This document shows positions 33,411-45,221 of a DNA stretch of 64,000 nucleotides, piece after piece (position 1 is the stretch's first letter; each line of letters opens with the position of its first letter). Below the pieces are notes generated by a model, which saw nothing but the letters and a program-made list of their open reading frames with translations, ran no database searches and was not told the DNA's origin. The stretch is from Silene latifolia (lineage: Eukaryota > Streptophyta > Magnoliopsida > Caryophyllales > Caryophyllaceae). The position numbers and the translations under genes were made by a program. The stretch is from contig NC_133538.1 of NCBI RefSeq assembly GCF_048544455.1, positions 1,774,658-1,838,657 on the forward strand, in the 5' to 3' direction.

Positions 33411-35500
33411 GTTATATTTAGAATAAAACAAAAAACGACTTTTTTTATTTTAATTTCTAAATGTAAATTTCTTAAATTAATTTTAAAATTGATTTCAAGG
33501 TTTTAAGTTGGTTTTAAAATCGTAATTTGAAATTGATTAGAAAAATCAATTTTTATGACGGTTTTAAAGGCGGTACTTGCACGCGATTTTTGAGACTATT
33601 TTGAAGCCCATACAACCTCCTTATTGATCCCATGTTCGAATCACACTACCAACATCCATACCCTTCCTTTTCTTCCCAAAACCGAGATTTAACCCAAGCA
33701 CTTGAAACCGAGTCCTACCTTTTAAACCCGTAACCCTTACTCTAGCCTAGCCTGCACTAATCCTTAGCCATGACCCACGCCCTTCCCTTACCCACCACCC
33801 AACCCAACCCAAACCAGAGGCACCAAACCCATGCTCAAACCAAAACCGTACAGCACCCAGCCCGTACCCTCTTTTTTTAGCATGTTTTTAGCCCAGTTTC
33901 TATGCTCAATTCGTCCTAGCTCGCTTCCTTGCTTCATCGCCAAGATAGCCATCTCCATATCCTACCATAATACATCATCTAAAGCTCATCAAATCCTCCG
34001 CATATCGAAACATCTATCCTTCCCATATTCCTTTCCAAAATCTAGTTTATGTTCATACACAAAACATGCATCCTTTGTCCATCATAAACCAACCTAAATC
34101 TAGCCTTTGCTCTCCTATAAATACTAACCTGTCATCACCATTCATGGGACAAAGGATACACAAAATAAAAGAAAAAAAACCAGAGAGAGAAAGCTTGAAA
34201 AACCTTCGAAAACAGCCGCATACAACACCGAAAACAGAGCAATCCTTCAAAAAACCTCCATCTATCCCACGTAAACCACCATTAATCCATCACAAAACCT
34301 CCATAAATCATCAACAAAAACTCATAAATCGTCCTTGATCCTTACGCACGAGTTTTAATAAAGATTTGAGCATTAAGTTGCTCGAATAGTTACATTCGCG
34401 CTGCTCCTATTGTCGCTCATTTTCAGTTGTTTCAAAGTCATTTTCACTTCTGATTTTTATTAAAGATAAAAACTTTGTAGTCCTGCGATTTCAAAACATC
34501 TTTCGAATCGAAATTTTGTTGAGAAACGAGCCCGTGGTGATGATTTGAAAATCTTTGCGCAAGAGGTAAAAACCGTGAAAATCAATCTTTTAATTTTTCA
34601 ATTAAAAGTCTAATGTTTTGTTTTGAGTTGAATACTGTCGAAGACGTACTCACTCTCGTTAAAACCTACATCCATCAATCAGAGCTGAGTTCATCATACA
34701 TGTAAGTTTAGGGTGAATAAATTCTCGTCTCTCTCTCTCTTTTACTCGTTTTTTTATTGTTCATAGATCATGTCTATTGTTTAATTAATTAGTTAGGATG
34801 CAGATAATTATTTAATTAATCATCTTATGTTTATGCATGAACTTTGAATTAAGGTAATAAATTTAAATTGGTTTGATTAGAATAAGAGAAATTATTTAGA
34901 TTGGTTGTTTTAGTTAGTTATTTAGAAAAATTAGTTAATTTATTTTAATTATGCATGTAATGAATTTAGGATTAAATTCAAACCGATAAGTTAATTAGTT
35001 TGACTAGGAATATGGAACAAATTAATTAGGTTATTTACGTTTGGTTTAATTCTTGTATTTATTGCGTTATATTTAAGTTTTTACTAATCATGTTTGTTTA
35101 TTATTTTATTCAATTGTTACTGTTGTAATAGTTTAGCTCCCAACGGCTCCCCTCTCCTCTAAGCCATGTTGTGGTTGTTGTTAGGATAGGTAAATGAATC
35201 TCGCATGCTAAATAACTTGGACAAAGTAGTTTTTGTATTAAAAGATGACCTTGAAATTGCTCTCACATGTTAGGGTTAAAACATTGTTAGCACTTCAACA
35301 AATCTAATTCATTCGACTAGTCATCATTTCGCTTAGTAGAGGCCGTTATTGCAACAGACGGGGATGGGTGTCTTATTAATGGGCTTCCCATCACGTACCC
35401 ACACTCGAGCCCTCTTCTCTAAAACGGTTTTCAAGTTTTCCTTAAAACTTGTTGGCGACTCCATTTTCAAAACCCTCGTGGATGATTTCCCTTGTCCACA
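33411..35500 (+). mobile_element. Tat-type LTR, plus strand, 5' end missing
   Basis: Homologous in inverted orientation to 21385-23350. A TATAAATA box lies at 34116-34123. The 3' part contains GGCCGTTATTG and TTGGCGACTCCA, as near the end of the Ogre-type LTRs, and ends CCTTGTCCACA at 35500, like the end at 46569. About 260 bp of its start are missing at the boundary with the Athila LTR. No ORF in it is meaningful. Confidence 0.65.
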
Positions 35501-35544
35501 CATCACTGATTAGTGATTCATTCTAAAGTCTATGATAAATTAAT

Positions 35545-36414
35545 GGGGAAGTCCTAGTGGTTTACATTAGTGTATGGGCTTAACAAGGCAATGGAAAGAG
35601 CAAGTTTATGGAGCACCATTAAGCAGAAAAGCAGAGATATTTTTAATGCTTATATGATGTGTGGGGTTTTAATAATCTCATGAATTTGAATGAGAGAATT
35701 GGAGGGGCTAGTGTCACTTAGAATGACATTTAGACTGTGAGGCAGATGGTAGCTGACTGTCATCTAAATGAACTAAAGACTATGGGTTCCTTTTTTACAT
35801 GGAACAGCAAACATGAGAATACTACTAAAGTGTATAGCACGATTGATAGGGGTTTTCAGGAAGGTGCATTACCTTTCAGATACATGGGTTTCCCAATTCA
35901 GGCAGGCAGACTTTTAAAAGCTGATTGTAACATTCGTATTGACAAATTAGTGAACAAGGTGAGAGGAATTGGTGCTCGCAAGCTTAGTTATGCTGGTAGG
36001 CTGGTGATCATTAATTATGTCTTTAATACTTTAGATAACTATTGGTCCTCTATTTTCTTAATCCCAAAGGGGGTTATCAGAAGGATTGAAGCAATTTGTA
36101 GGAACTATCTTCGGTGTGGTAATTCTGAGTATCATAAAGTTCCTTTAGTAGCTTGGCAGAAAGTATGTTGTAGTAAAAGAGAAGGTTGCTTGGGAATTAA
36201 AGAAGCAAGGATGTGGAATGTGACAACTATTGGCAAGTTTGTGAACTGGATTTATACTAAGGTTGATAGACTTTGGGTATTATGGATTGATCATATGTAT
36301 ATGAAAGGGGCAGATTGGAATACATACACTCCTTCTCCTGATTCCAACTGGAACTGGAGAAACGTATGTAAAATTAGGAAAAAAATGGAGGCTGGTTTTC
36401 AGGGTGGTCAATGG
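35545..36414 (+). pseudogene. LINE (plus) fragment: endonuclease end joined to reverse transcriptase C-terminus
   Basis: The frame runs from an endonuclease C-terminal block (LKTMGSFFTWNSKHENTTKV, STIDR) directly into the LINE region after the catalytic core (GFQEGALPFRYMGFPIQAGR), then KVRGIGARKLSYAGRLVII, AWQKVCCSKREGCLGIKEA and NWNWRNVCKIRKKMEAG. The YADD-bearing core of reverse transcriptase is deleted in frame. Coding is open from 35737 to the copia-3 insertion at 36415 and resumes at 45017. Confidence 0.85.
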
Positions 36415-37390
36415 TGAGGGGTAAGATCCGTATAATACCCTATAAAATTAGGACTATAACGCAAATTTTATATGCAATTTATTGTCATAAACGAAAAACA
36501 ACAATGAAACGATAAAGATTAAGAATCAACCTCGGGTCCTTTGTAGTGCGGCGTAATGAACAGAAATCAAAGTAGATTTCCTCCTAATCGTTGCACCCAA
36601 GACCGTCTGAGACTATGCCCTTGTGCTAGAATTACTCTCTAATTGATTTGCAATATTGAGAGAGTTGTTATGTGAGTTTTTCCGATGTGAGATCTGAATT
36701 TTGAGAGGCAATGTTCTCAAAACCCTAAATGATTTTTCAAATGAATAACAATTAGGTTACAAAAGAGAGAGAGCTCTCTTTTGTTTGCTTGGTTCGGCCA
36801 AACCGAGTGGAAGAGGAGGAAATGGGCTTTCATTTTCTCCTTATTTTAACTCGTGGTCCGATGCTAAAATGTATATGACGCGGTCTTTATTATAAATCGT
36901 CATCGGTTATCGGTTATTAAAACATCAACTAATGACACGGATTAGTTGAATTATTAATACATGTCCGACAAAGACAATATTGTATAATTAATTCAATATA
37001 CATTAATTAAATATAATCGTTTATATTTAATTTACGAATTAACTGTTTAATTCGCCTTAGCCCATTTTATTCAATCCGTATTAAATAAAATATCTCAACA
37101 TCGCATTTTTGACTAATTACTAGTCAAATAACTCGGACTAACTGCTTAGTCAATTTTCTGGCATCAACATGACTGTATTTTCATACCGTCACATCTCTCA
37201 AACGTATCCTATAGGTGTGACTTTTAGGGACCAGTTGATCACCGCCATCTGTATGACAATAACGTCAAACTTATCTAGCAAGCCAACCGTTATTGATAAA
37301 CGTGGACCAACTGATTATGATACAAAAGTATACCCTTTGATCCTTTTAGAGATTTATAAGTCCTTGCACTAATAAGGACACGGCCCAACA
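36415..37390 (-). repeat. Copia-3 3' LTR
   Basis: 976 bp, minus strand TGTTGGGCCGTGTCC to ...CCCCTCA. Aligns along its length with 44034-45016. Confidence 0.9.
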
Positions 37391-38246
37391 AGTTCCCACT
37401 TGTCCGTACAAGTGTATGTGCAATGACGTTATCCGCACTAACCGGAGGACACAAACAACAAACTCCCACTTGTCCGTACAAGTGTATGTGCGATAACCGA
37501 TTCTCATATTCATTTAAAATTTCTCCCACTCAATGTAAAACAATTTGCAGATCCGGATCCGCAAAGGTCGTATTTTACAATCGATCTGTATCTAGAGTGG
37601 TTTCCCCGACTAGAGAGTAACTCAACTGATAAAATGAATTCGTATTCGAGCATGGCCATGCATTTCGATTCTGACTCCTCAAGTGGCCCCCGAGAAATAT
37701 CGAGTACCCGATAAAGGCTGAATATTTCCTTCAACTCGACTCCTTCCGAACTAAGCACGACATGAAATGACCCGGAAAAAATCTACTTGGCCCCCTGTTA
37801 CGGATGACCGTGAGAAAGAAACCAAAGTCACCCAAAATCCGCCTTAATCTCAAGAGACAGTCGATAGTCAAAAGAATCGACTCTTAGGATCACCATGGAG
37901 GTCCTATCCACGACCGGGCACCGAATGTTATAAAACATTTAGGACTACACGTCGATGTCACAATTGTGTCCTACGAGATATCCGTATAAATCGCCTCTCG
38001 TGATTGGTCACAACCTTTTGACTTATGGCTCGTTGAACCCACCATCAACCAACGTCACAAAATAATTACCTTGAGTTATCAGCTCACGTGGGCAATTAAG
38101 GACCAAAAATATAATGTTTGTTCAGTTCACTTTGTGGTGTTCAGAATTTGTCGTACAAATCCACATGAAAAACAAAATATATAAATATCAAAACGATGAT
38201 GTCGTATAGAGTACAAAAGAGAATGAATCTAATCCATAAAAGAGTA
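37391..38246 (-). promoter_or_regulatory. Copia-3 3' untranslated region with two polypurine-tract copies
   Basis: The hairpin word CACTTGTCCGTACAAGTG with adjacent CCC occurs at about 37397-37414 and again at 37468-37485. On the minus strand each gives ACAAGTGGGA followed by a TGTTG LTR-like start. The remainder to the RNase H stop shows no ORF of interest. Confidence 0.7.
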
Positions 38247-39873
38247 CTACAACTTAGGAACACGTTTAATTTCCATGGAATTAACGTGCCCTTCATGCTT
38301 ATCTTGTCGTAATGGTTTAGTGAGAGGATCTGCTATGTTATCATCTGTAGCAATCTTTTCTATCACTACTTCCTTTTTCTCCACGTAATCTCGGATTAGA
38401 TGAGCTTTCCGTTGTACATGTCTAGACTTGTTGCTAGATTTTGGCTTCTTAGCTTGGAAGATGGCACCTCTATTGTCGCAATAGATGGTGATCGGGTCAT
38501 TCGAACTAGGCACTACAGATAGTCCTTGTAAGAATTGACGCATCCATATCGTTTCCTTTACAGCTTGAGATGCGGCATAGTACTCGGACTCGGTCGTAGA
38601 ATCTGCTTTGTAACACTTTGTTTGGAACTCTTCCAAATTGATCAGCGCCATTAAGAGTAAAAACGAATCCAGACTGAGATTTCGAGTCATCTCGATCCGT
38701 TTGGAAGCTAGCATCTGCGTAACCGGTTGCGCATAGCTTTTGATCGCCTCCATAAGTCAATGCCCAATCTTTAGTCCTCCGTAGGTACTTAAGAATGTTC
38801 TTGACAGCCATTCAATGTGATTCACCTGGATGCTGTTGGAATCGACTTGTCATACTCAATGCATATGCCACGTCCGGACGTGTGCATATCATGGCATACA
38901 TGATTGATCCTATAGCCGAGGCATAAGGAATCCGTGTCATGCGCTCTTTCTCTTCCGGTGTCTCTGGTGCCTGAGACTTGCTCAAATGCACCCCCGGAGC
39001 CATAGGAAGAAACCCTTTTGGAGTTAGTCATGCTTTGAATCTCTCTAGGATTTTGTCTATGTAAGACTCCCGATCGAGAGATAACATCCGTCGTGATCTA
39101 TCTCGATAGATACGGATGCCTAGAATTCTTTGTGCCTCACCCAGATCTTTCATCTGGAAATGGTTTTTCAACCATACTTTCACCGAAGTTAAGAGAGGTA
39201 TGTCATTCCCAATCAGGAGTATGTCATCGACATACAATATTAGGAAGACAATCTTGCTCCCACTCGACTTGATATAAAGACATGGTTCCTCGACCGATCG
39301 AGTAAATCCATTTTCTTTAATCACTTGGTCGAAGCGATGATTCCAACTCCGAGATGCTTGCTTAAGTCCATAAATGGAACGCTTAAGCTTGCATACTTTC
39401 TTAGGATGTTCAGGATCGATGAAACCTTCGGGTTGTACCATGTACTACTCTTCCTCCAAAAAGCCGTCTAAGAAGGCGGTTTTCACATCCATCTGCCAAA
39501 TTTAATAGTCATGTAAAGCGGCGATCGCTAAGATAATCCGAATGGAACGCAACATAACTACGGGTGCAAAAATTTCATCGTAGTGCAAACCTGGCACTTG
39601 GGTGAAACCTTTAGCAACTAGTCGTGCTTTATAGATATCTTGTTGACCTTCCACAGAATGCTTTATCTTGTAAAGCCATTTGCATTGAAGGGGACGAACC
39701 TTAGCAGGTAAGTCAACAAGATCCCATACGTTGTTCTCATACATGGAGTCCATCTCGGATTGCATGGCCTCAAGCCATAGCTTTGAGTCAGAACTGGTCA
39801 TGGCACCTTTATAGGTTTCGGGTTCACTACTCGTTAAGAGTATAATGTCATCTATGTCATGTTCCTCGACCAT
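38247..39873 (-). pseudogene. Copia-3 reverse transcriptase and RNase H
   Basis: Landmarks in order on the minus strand: WLEAMQSEMDSMYENNVWDL, KARLVAKGFTQVPGLHYDE, a break near 39500 at motif A, KLKRSIYGLKQASRSWNHRF, the catalytic LILYVDDILLIGND, KDLGEAQRILGIRIYRDRS, IPYASAIGSIMYAMICTRPD, then RNase H with GYADASFQTDRD, STTESEYYAAS and IYCDNRGAIFQAKKP. Stops occur near 39500, 39440, 39027 and 38811, plus a frameshift inside RNase H (about 38650). Catalytic Asp pairs are intact where visible. Confidence 0.88.
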
Positions 39874-39924
39874 ACCAATGTATCTGTCCAGAGGAATAGA
39901 GACTCTTCCCGACCTCCTAGGTTC

Positions 39925-40770
39925 CTAAGGAATATTCACCGCAGCCGGGATTGAAGGAATTGGTTCCTCCAATGGTTGCTCGGTATTTGGTTCTGGAATC
40001 TCCGACTGGTCGAAGGTTCTATCACTCTTTGCATTCTCGAGAAATTCCTTCTCTAAGAATGTCGCACTAGCCGCAACAAAAACACGTTGTTCGGTTGGCG
40101 AATAGAAGTAATGACCAAGTGTTCCTTTAGGATAACCTATAAAGTATGTCTTGACCGATCGCGGGCCGAGCTTATCCTCGTGTCTCCACTTGACATAAAC
40201 CTCGCAGCCCCAAACCCGTATAAAGGACAAGTTAGGGACCGTTCCCTTCCATAGTTCATATGGAGTCTTGTCAACAGCTTTAGACGGACTTGATTAAGTA
40301 TTAGAGCAAAATGACAGAAGAGCATAACCCCATAATGAGTCAGGCAACACGGTGTGACTCATCATGGATCGAACCATATCAAGTAGTGTTCGATTTCTCC
40401 GTTCGGACACACCATTCAACTGAGGTGTTCCAGGTGGAGTTAACTGTAGGGCAATCCCACAGTCCTTAAGGTGTTGATCAAACTCGTGAGAAAGATACTC
40501 GCCACCACGGTCCGAGCGCGCAGTGTTTTAATCTTTCTCGCCCGATGGGTTATGTACCCGATTCTGGTATTCCTTCAATTTCTCAAAGGATTCACTTTTG
40601 TGCTTCATTAAGTAGACATAGCCATATCTACTTAAATCATCCGTGAAAGTGATGAAATACCTATAGCCTTCTCGTGCGGTGATTGACATAGGCCTACATA
40701 CATCCGTATGTATGAGTCCTAATAGGTCAGCAGCGCGCATTCCAACACCTTTGAAGGAAATTCGAGTCAT
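39925..40770 (-). pseudogene. Copia-3 integrase
   Basis: The first catalytic Asp is in GLIHTDVCRPMSITAREGYR. Further on, the minus strand reads SDRGGEYLSHEF (second Asp region) around 40500 and PQLNGVSERRNRTLL (catalytic Glu) around 40410. The C-terminal part includes VWGCEVYVKWRHEDKLGPRS and FIGYPKGTLGHYFYSP. At least two frameshifts or stops (about 40528 and 40235-40320) break it. Confidence 0.83.
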
Positions 40771-41390
40771 CTTACCGATGAGACATGATTCACACGTGCC
40801 AAATGATTGAAAATCAAAGGCCGAGATAACTCCATTCTTTATGAGCTCAAGCTGCGTTTCTCATTGATGTGTCCCATACGGCAGTGCCATAGATACGTTT
40901 GATCTTTGTCACCAACCTTTAACTTTTTATTCATTACGTGTAATATTTCAGTGGTCTGATCTATAACATAAATTCCGTTCATGGAGACTGCCTTGCCATA
41001 AATCATATCGTGTAATGAGAAAATGCAAGAATTATTCTCTATTACAAATGAAAAACCAAGTTTGTTAAGTGCGAAACCGAAATAATGTTTTTAGAAAGAC
41101 TGGGTACATAATAGCGCTTATATAAAAATAACTCAAATCCGCTAGGAAGTCGGATCACATATGTTCCCCTTTTGACGGCAAACACTCGTGCTCCATTCCC
41201 AACACGCAGTCCACCTCACCCTTTACGAGGGGTTTGATGTTTCGAGCCCCTGCACATGATTACACAGATGAGAACCACAACCAGTATCTAGTACCGAAGT
41301 TCCGTAACTTGCGTGGTTAATCTCAATCATATGAATAAAAGTAGAAGAAGAAGACATACCAACAGGTTTAACGCGACCGCTTTTATGTCC

Positions 41391-42253
41391 TCATGATAAA
41401 CAGACATGTGCGCCTCCAATGCCCATCTTGTGGCGTTTATGGCATTCCATGTTTTTGGTTTTGCTCTTTGTCGCGCCTGATGAGTTACTTGCCTCACCAG
41501 GCCCACTCTTACCCGATCCCGACTTCTTAAACTTCGGTTTACCTACGCTAGGTCTCGCTTGAGCTTTGCCCTTACCCTTGCCCTTGTTTGACACAACGAG
41601 AACATCCTGTTTCGAGCTCCCACTGAACTTCATGTCCTTCTCGGTGCCGTACGAGAAGGGAGTGCGATTCTTGGGGACTTTTCTTCAAATCATTCATATA
41701 GTAATTCGCTCTAAAGAGCGCAAAACCATCGTGGAGTGAATGAAGCATGCGGTCTATAACAATGTTCTCGCTGATTTTACAATCAAGCGCCTCCAGATCT
41801 CTCGACATTCTCAATCATGCTTTGAGAATGTGTGGGCTAACCGGTTGGCCCTTCCGAGTCTCGCATCAAAAAGCGAGTGGTATGCTCATAGGTCACGATT
41901 CTCGGTGCTTTCGAGAATTCCTTGGTGAGCGTGGTGAAAATCTTGTTTGCACCTTGGGCTATGAAGCGTTTCTGCAAATTGGATTCCATTGCAAAAATGA
42001 GTACGTTTTTAAACGCACCCGCTTCCATGACGAAGTCGCTATACGTGGAGACCTCGTTAACTCGAGCCGTGGGGCCTGGGGCTGGCGGGAGGGGCTCAGT
42101 CAGATACTTGAGCTTCCCGTCAGCAGTGGCAGCATTCCGTAATGCCGCTTCCCATTCCGCGAAGTTTGATCCATCATTCTTCGATCTAGTGGACCGATTC
42201 ATCCGATTCATAAAGATCCGCCAGGACTCACGGTCCAATGTGGCACTTGGCAT
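41391..42253 (-). pseudogene. Copia-3 gag
   Basis: Minus-strand segments in three frames: 42253-41837 (RSKNDGSNFAEWEAALRNAA, YSDFVMEAGAFKNVLIFAME), 41814-41572 (DRMLHSLHDGFALFRANYYM) and 41633-41391, a Lys/Gly/Ser-rich tail (KGKGKGKAQARPSVGKPKFK) leading to the knuckle. Only a partial zinc-knuckle-like CHKRHKMG is seen. Frameshifts near 41830 and 41600 inactivate it. Confidence 0.75.
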
Positions 42254-42289
42254 TGGGTCATCGAGGATGCCACCATTATGTTATTAGCG

Positions 42290-44016
42290 CTTTAAAAACG
42301 TGATCTACGCTGAAAAAGAAAGAAAAACAAAAACGAAATAAGCAACTCATCGAGGTGATTTAAGTCTATTAAAATTCATTTTAATCGTGTAGACTCATTG
42401 CACTTGCATAATTGATCTCCCTCAAGAATATTACAAGTGATCCCAAGACTCAATTTCCGTAAATTGATAAGCCAACTGTTTAGCTAGTTCTTCCGTAAGA
42501 ACTCTTGGTCGATAGATTTCCGTAAATCCTATCTATAGTCCACCATAATCACAGGATCGTACGAGTGACCATGGTGTTGAGATAAAATAAGTCAATCAGT
42601 TCCAACTTACCCGACGTAGAAGGGGTCATATTATGCCTACCGACGAAGAAGGGATTCATTGGAGTTTGACCTATAAAGACTGTTCTCAATTTTTGTTTAT
42701 ACGAGGAAGATCCCATCAACTTAGTTTTAATTCATTTTAAGTGAACGAATAACTAGCATTATGTGAATGAATTAACTTAGGTGATGGCTTAAACTTGATC
42801 GTGTGACATAAGAATGTCATAGAAAACTAACGCGTGACCTCTATATGAGTCAGTTTTCATGCATTATTAGGTGGTTTGGTTTTTAGGCGGAATATGATGC
42901 AATCTATCGTTACGAAAAATAAATGAAAGAATGCAAAACGTAAATAAAAATTCCTAGTGTGGCCTATCCTAGTAAAAAAAACATAATACAACTTTGGAAT
43001 CCACCGTTGGACCCGAGAAGTCATCTTGATGTTCCATCTTTGTCCATGCAAAATGGAGTGAGCATCCGATCTCCATCTTTAGTCTTCTCAAAATTACAAT
43101 TAAAATTTACAAAATATAAACCTATTTACATTCTAAATAAAAACTGTAATTACAAAAAAATAAAAATGGAGATACGAGATCTCAAAATACAACCAAGACC
43201 GTGTTCCATCATTACGGTAACACGTTCTACTAAGGCCACACTAAGTTACAACCGTTTGTAAAAAAGAATAAATACGTAATAAAAAGCATTCAAGGCATTC
43301 AACAATAACGATAAAAAAAATGCATCAACTAAAAATTAAATTTATTCGTGACATAATTCCGTAGTTATGTTAAAATTAATCCAAACCACCAAAGATAATT
43401 AAAATTATGTGATAAAACCGCTTCTATCAGTTTAATTTTAATTCATCATAATCCGTTACTTTAAATTGTTTTAAAATAACTAAATGGTACGTGAGTGAAC
43501 CGTTTCACTATTAAGCGAATGCATAAGATCCGTATTATGCACATGTTAAGGCCAAAAAAAAACAATTTTTTTTTTTTCTTCATGTCTCGCCGTGAAATGA
43601 AACATTTACCGAGAAAATTTTTTATTTTTTTTATTTTGGAGCTAATGCCGAGAGCTCAAAAGGCCAAAAAAAAAATTCAAGCGGCTGGAAAAAACGAGAG
43701 CCTCAACAAAACAAACTAAATCGATTTGTTAACAAACAATTGTAAATTGAACATAATCCGTATTAAAGCAAAATTACAATTGACATGATCTTCACATATT
43801 GTTATAATTATCGTTTAAAACAACAATACGCAAAGAACAAATCGAAAACAAAACAGAAGATCGTCACAAGGCACGATTTCCAATGCACAAAAAATTCAGC
43901 CGTGTAAAAAAAAATTTAAACCAGTAGACAAAAAAAAATGATGCCTCACGTTTTTTTATGCAAAAATTATCGATTCAATATCGTTTGATGAAAAACACAT
44001 AGAAAAATTTACGTGG
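42290..44016 (-). other. Copia-3 5' leader
   Basis: About 1.7 kb of AT-rich sequence between gag and the primer site, with several A or T runs (for example 43559-43577). No ORF here has recognisable content. Such a long leader is unusual for copia and may include a decayed insertion. Confidence 0.5.
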
Positions 44017-44031
44017 CCTCGCTCGATACCA
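44017..44031 (-). promoter_or_regulatory. Copia-3 primer binding site
   Basis: Minus-strand TGGTATCGAGCGAGG starts 2 nt after the 5' LTR end. It is close to the initiator methionine tRNA complement. Confidence 0.8.
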
Positions 44032-44033
44032 CT

Positions 44034-45016
44034 TGAGGGTAAGATCCGTATAATACCCTATAAAATTAGGACTATAACGCAAATTTTATATGCAATTTAT
44101 TGTCATAAACGAAAAACAACAATGAAACGATAAAGATTAAGAATCAACCTCGGGTCCTTTGTAGTGCGGCGTAATGAATGCGAAAATCAAAGTATATTTC
44201 CTCCTAATCGTTGCACCCAAGACCGTCTGAGACTATGCCCTTGTGCTAGAATTACTCTCTAATTGACTTGCAATATTGAGAGAGTTGTTATGTGAGTTTT
44301 TCCGATGTGAGATCTGAATTTTGAGAGGCAATGTTCTCAAAACCCTAAATGATTTTTCAAATGAATAACAATTAGGTTACAAAAGAGAGAGAGCTCTCTT
44401 TTGTTTGCTTGGTTCGGCCAAACCGAGTGGAAGAGGAGGAAATGGGCTTTCATTTTCTCCTTATTTTAACTCGTGGTCCGATGCTAAAATGTATATGACG
44501 CGGTCTTTATTATAAATCGTCATCGGTTATCGGTTATTAAAACATCAACTAATGACACGGATTAGTTGAATTATTAATACATGTCCGACAAAGACAATAT
44601 TGTATAATTAATTCAATATACATTAATTAAATATAATCGTTTATATTTAATTTACGAATTAACTGTTTAATTCGCCTTAGCCCATTTTATTCAATCCGTA
44701 TTAAATAAAATATCTCAACATCGCATTTTTGACTAATTACTAGTCAAATAACTCGGACTAACTGCTTAGTCAATTTTCTGGCATCAACATGACTGTATTT
44801 TCATACCGTCACATCTCTCAAACGTATCCTATAGGTGTTACTTTTAGGGACCAGTTGATTACCGCCATCTGTATGACAATAACGTCAAACTTATCTAGCA
44901 AGCCAACCGTTATTGATAAACGTAGACCAACTGATTATGATACAAAAGTATACCCTTTGATCCTTTTAGAGATTTATAAGTCCTTGCACTAACTGTAAAG
45001 GATACCAGCCCCAACA
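44034..45016 (-). repeat. Copia-3 5' LTR
   Basis: 983 bp. Shares most positions with the 3' LTR. Differences cluster at 44178-44192 and in the terminal 25 bp (45000-45016). Confidence 0.9.
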
Positions 45017-45219
45017 AATGGATGGTAGATCATAAAGGCTACTCAATTAGTTCTGGTTACTATTGGTTATAGGGAACACATTCCCCTGTACAGTGGTACA
45101 AAGAGCTGTGGGGTAAATGGAATGTGCCCAAGCATTTCGTTGTTGTGTGGTTAATCAAGAATGAAGCTCTGAACACGAGGGCTAAGTTATTCAATTTAGG
45201 CTTATATGAGTGTAATCAT
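45017..45219 (+). pseudogene. LINE (plus) C-terminal zinc-finger region, after copia-3
   Basis: Directly continues the frame lost at 36414: VDHKGYSISSGYYWL, a stop at 45068, then GTHSPVQWYKELWGKWNVPK and NEALNTRAKLFNLGLYECN. These are the plant LINE C-terminal (zf-RVT type) words. LINE similarity ends near 45219. Confidence 0.85.
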
Positions 45220-45221
45220 GC

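Larger units (their letters stand above)
36415..45016 (-). mobile_element. Copia-3: Ty1-copia element with about 1-kb LTRs
   Basis: LTRs are 36415-37390 and 44034-45016. Perfect AATGG duplications lie at 36410-36414 and 45017-45021. The host LINE reading frame continues across. Gag and pol on the minus strand are present but broken by several frameshifts. LTRs are nearly identical apart from small changes and a diverged outer end. Reverse transcriptase sequence suggests the Tork/TAR/Ikeros side of copia; the lineage is unresolved. Confidence 0.93.

Noticed and set aside
35440-35475. Primer binding site (GGCGACTCCA) of a full Tat element at 35453
   Set aside because: The same word occurs inside the Ogre-type LTRs near their ends, and CCTTGTCCACA follows at 35490-35500, so it is LTR-internal.
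37169-37372. 67-codon ORF repeated at 44789-44992
   Set aside because: Lies in the LTR and is repeated only because the LTR is; no protein-like features.
41747-42287. Plus-strand ORFs opposite copia-3 gag
   Set aside because: Shadow frames of the gag coding strand.
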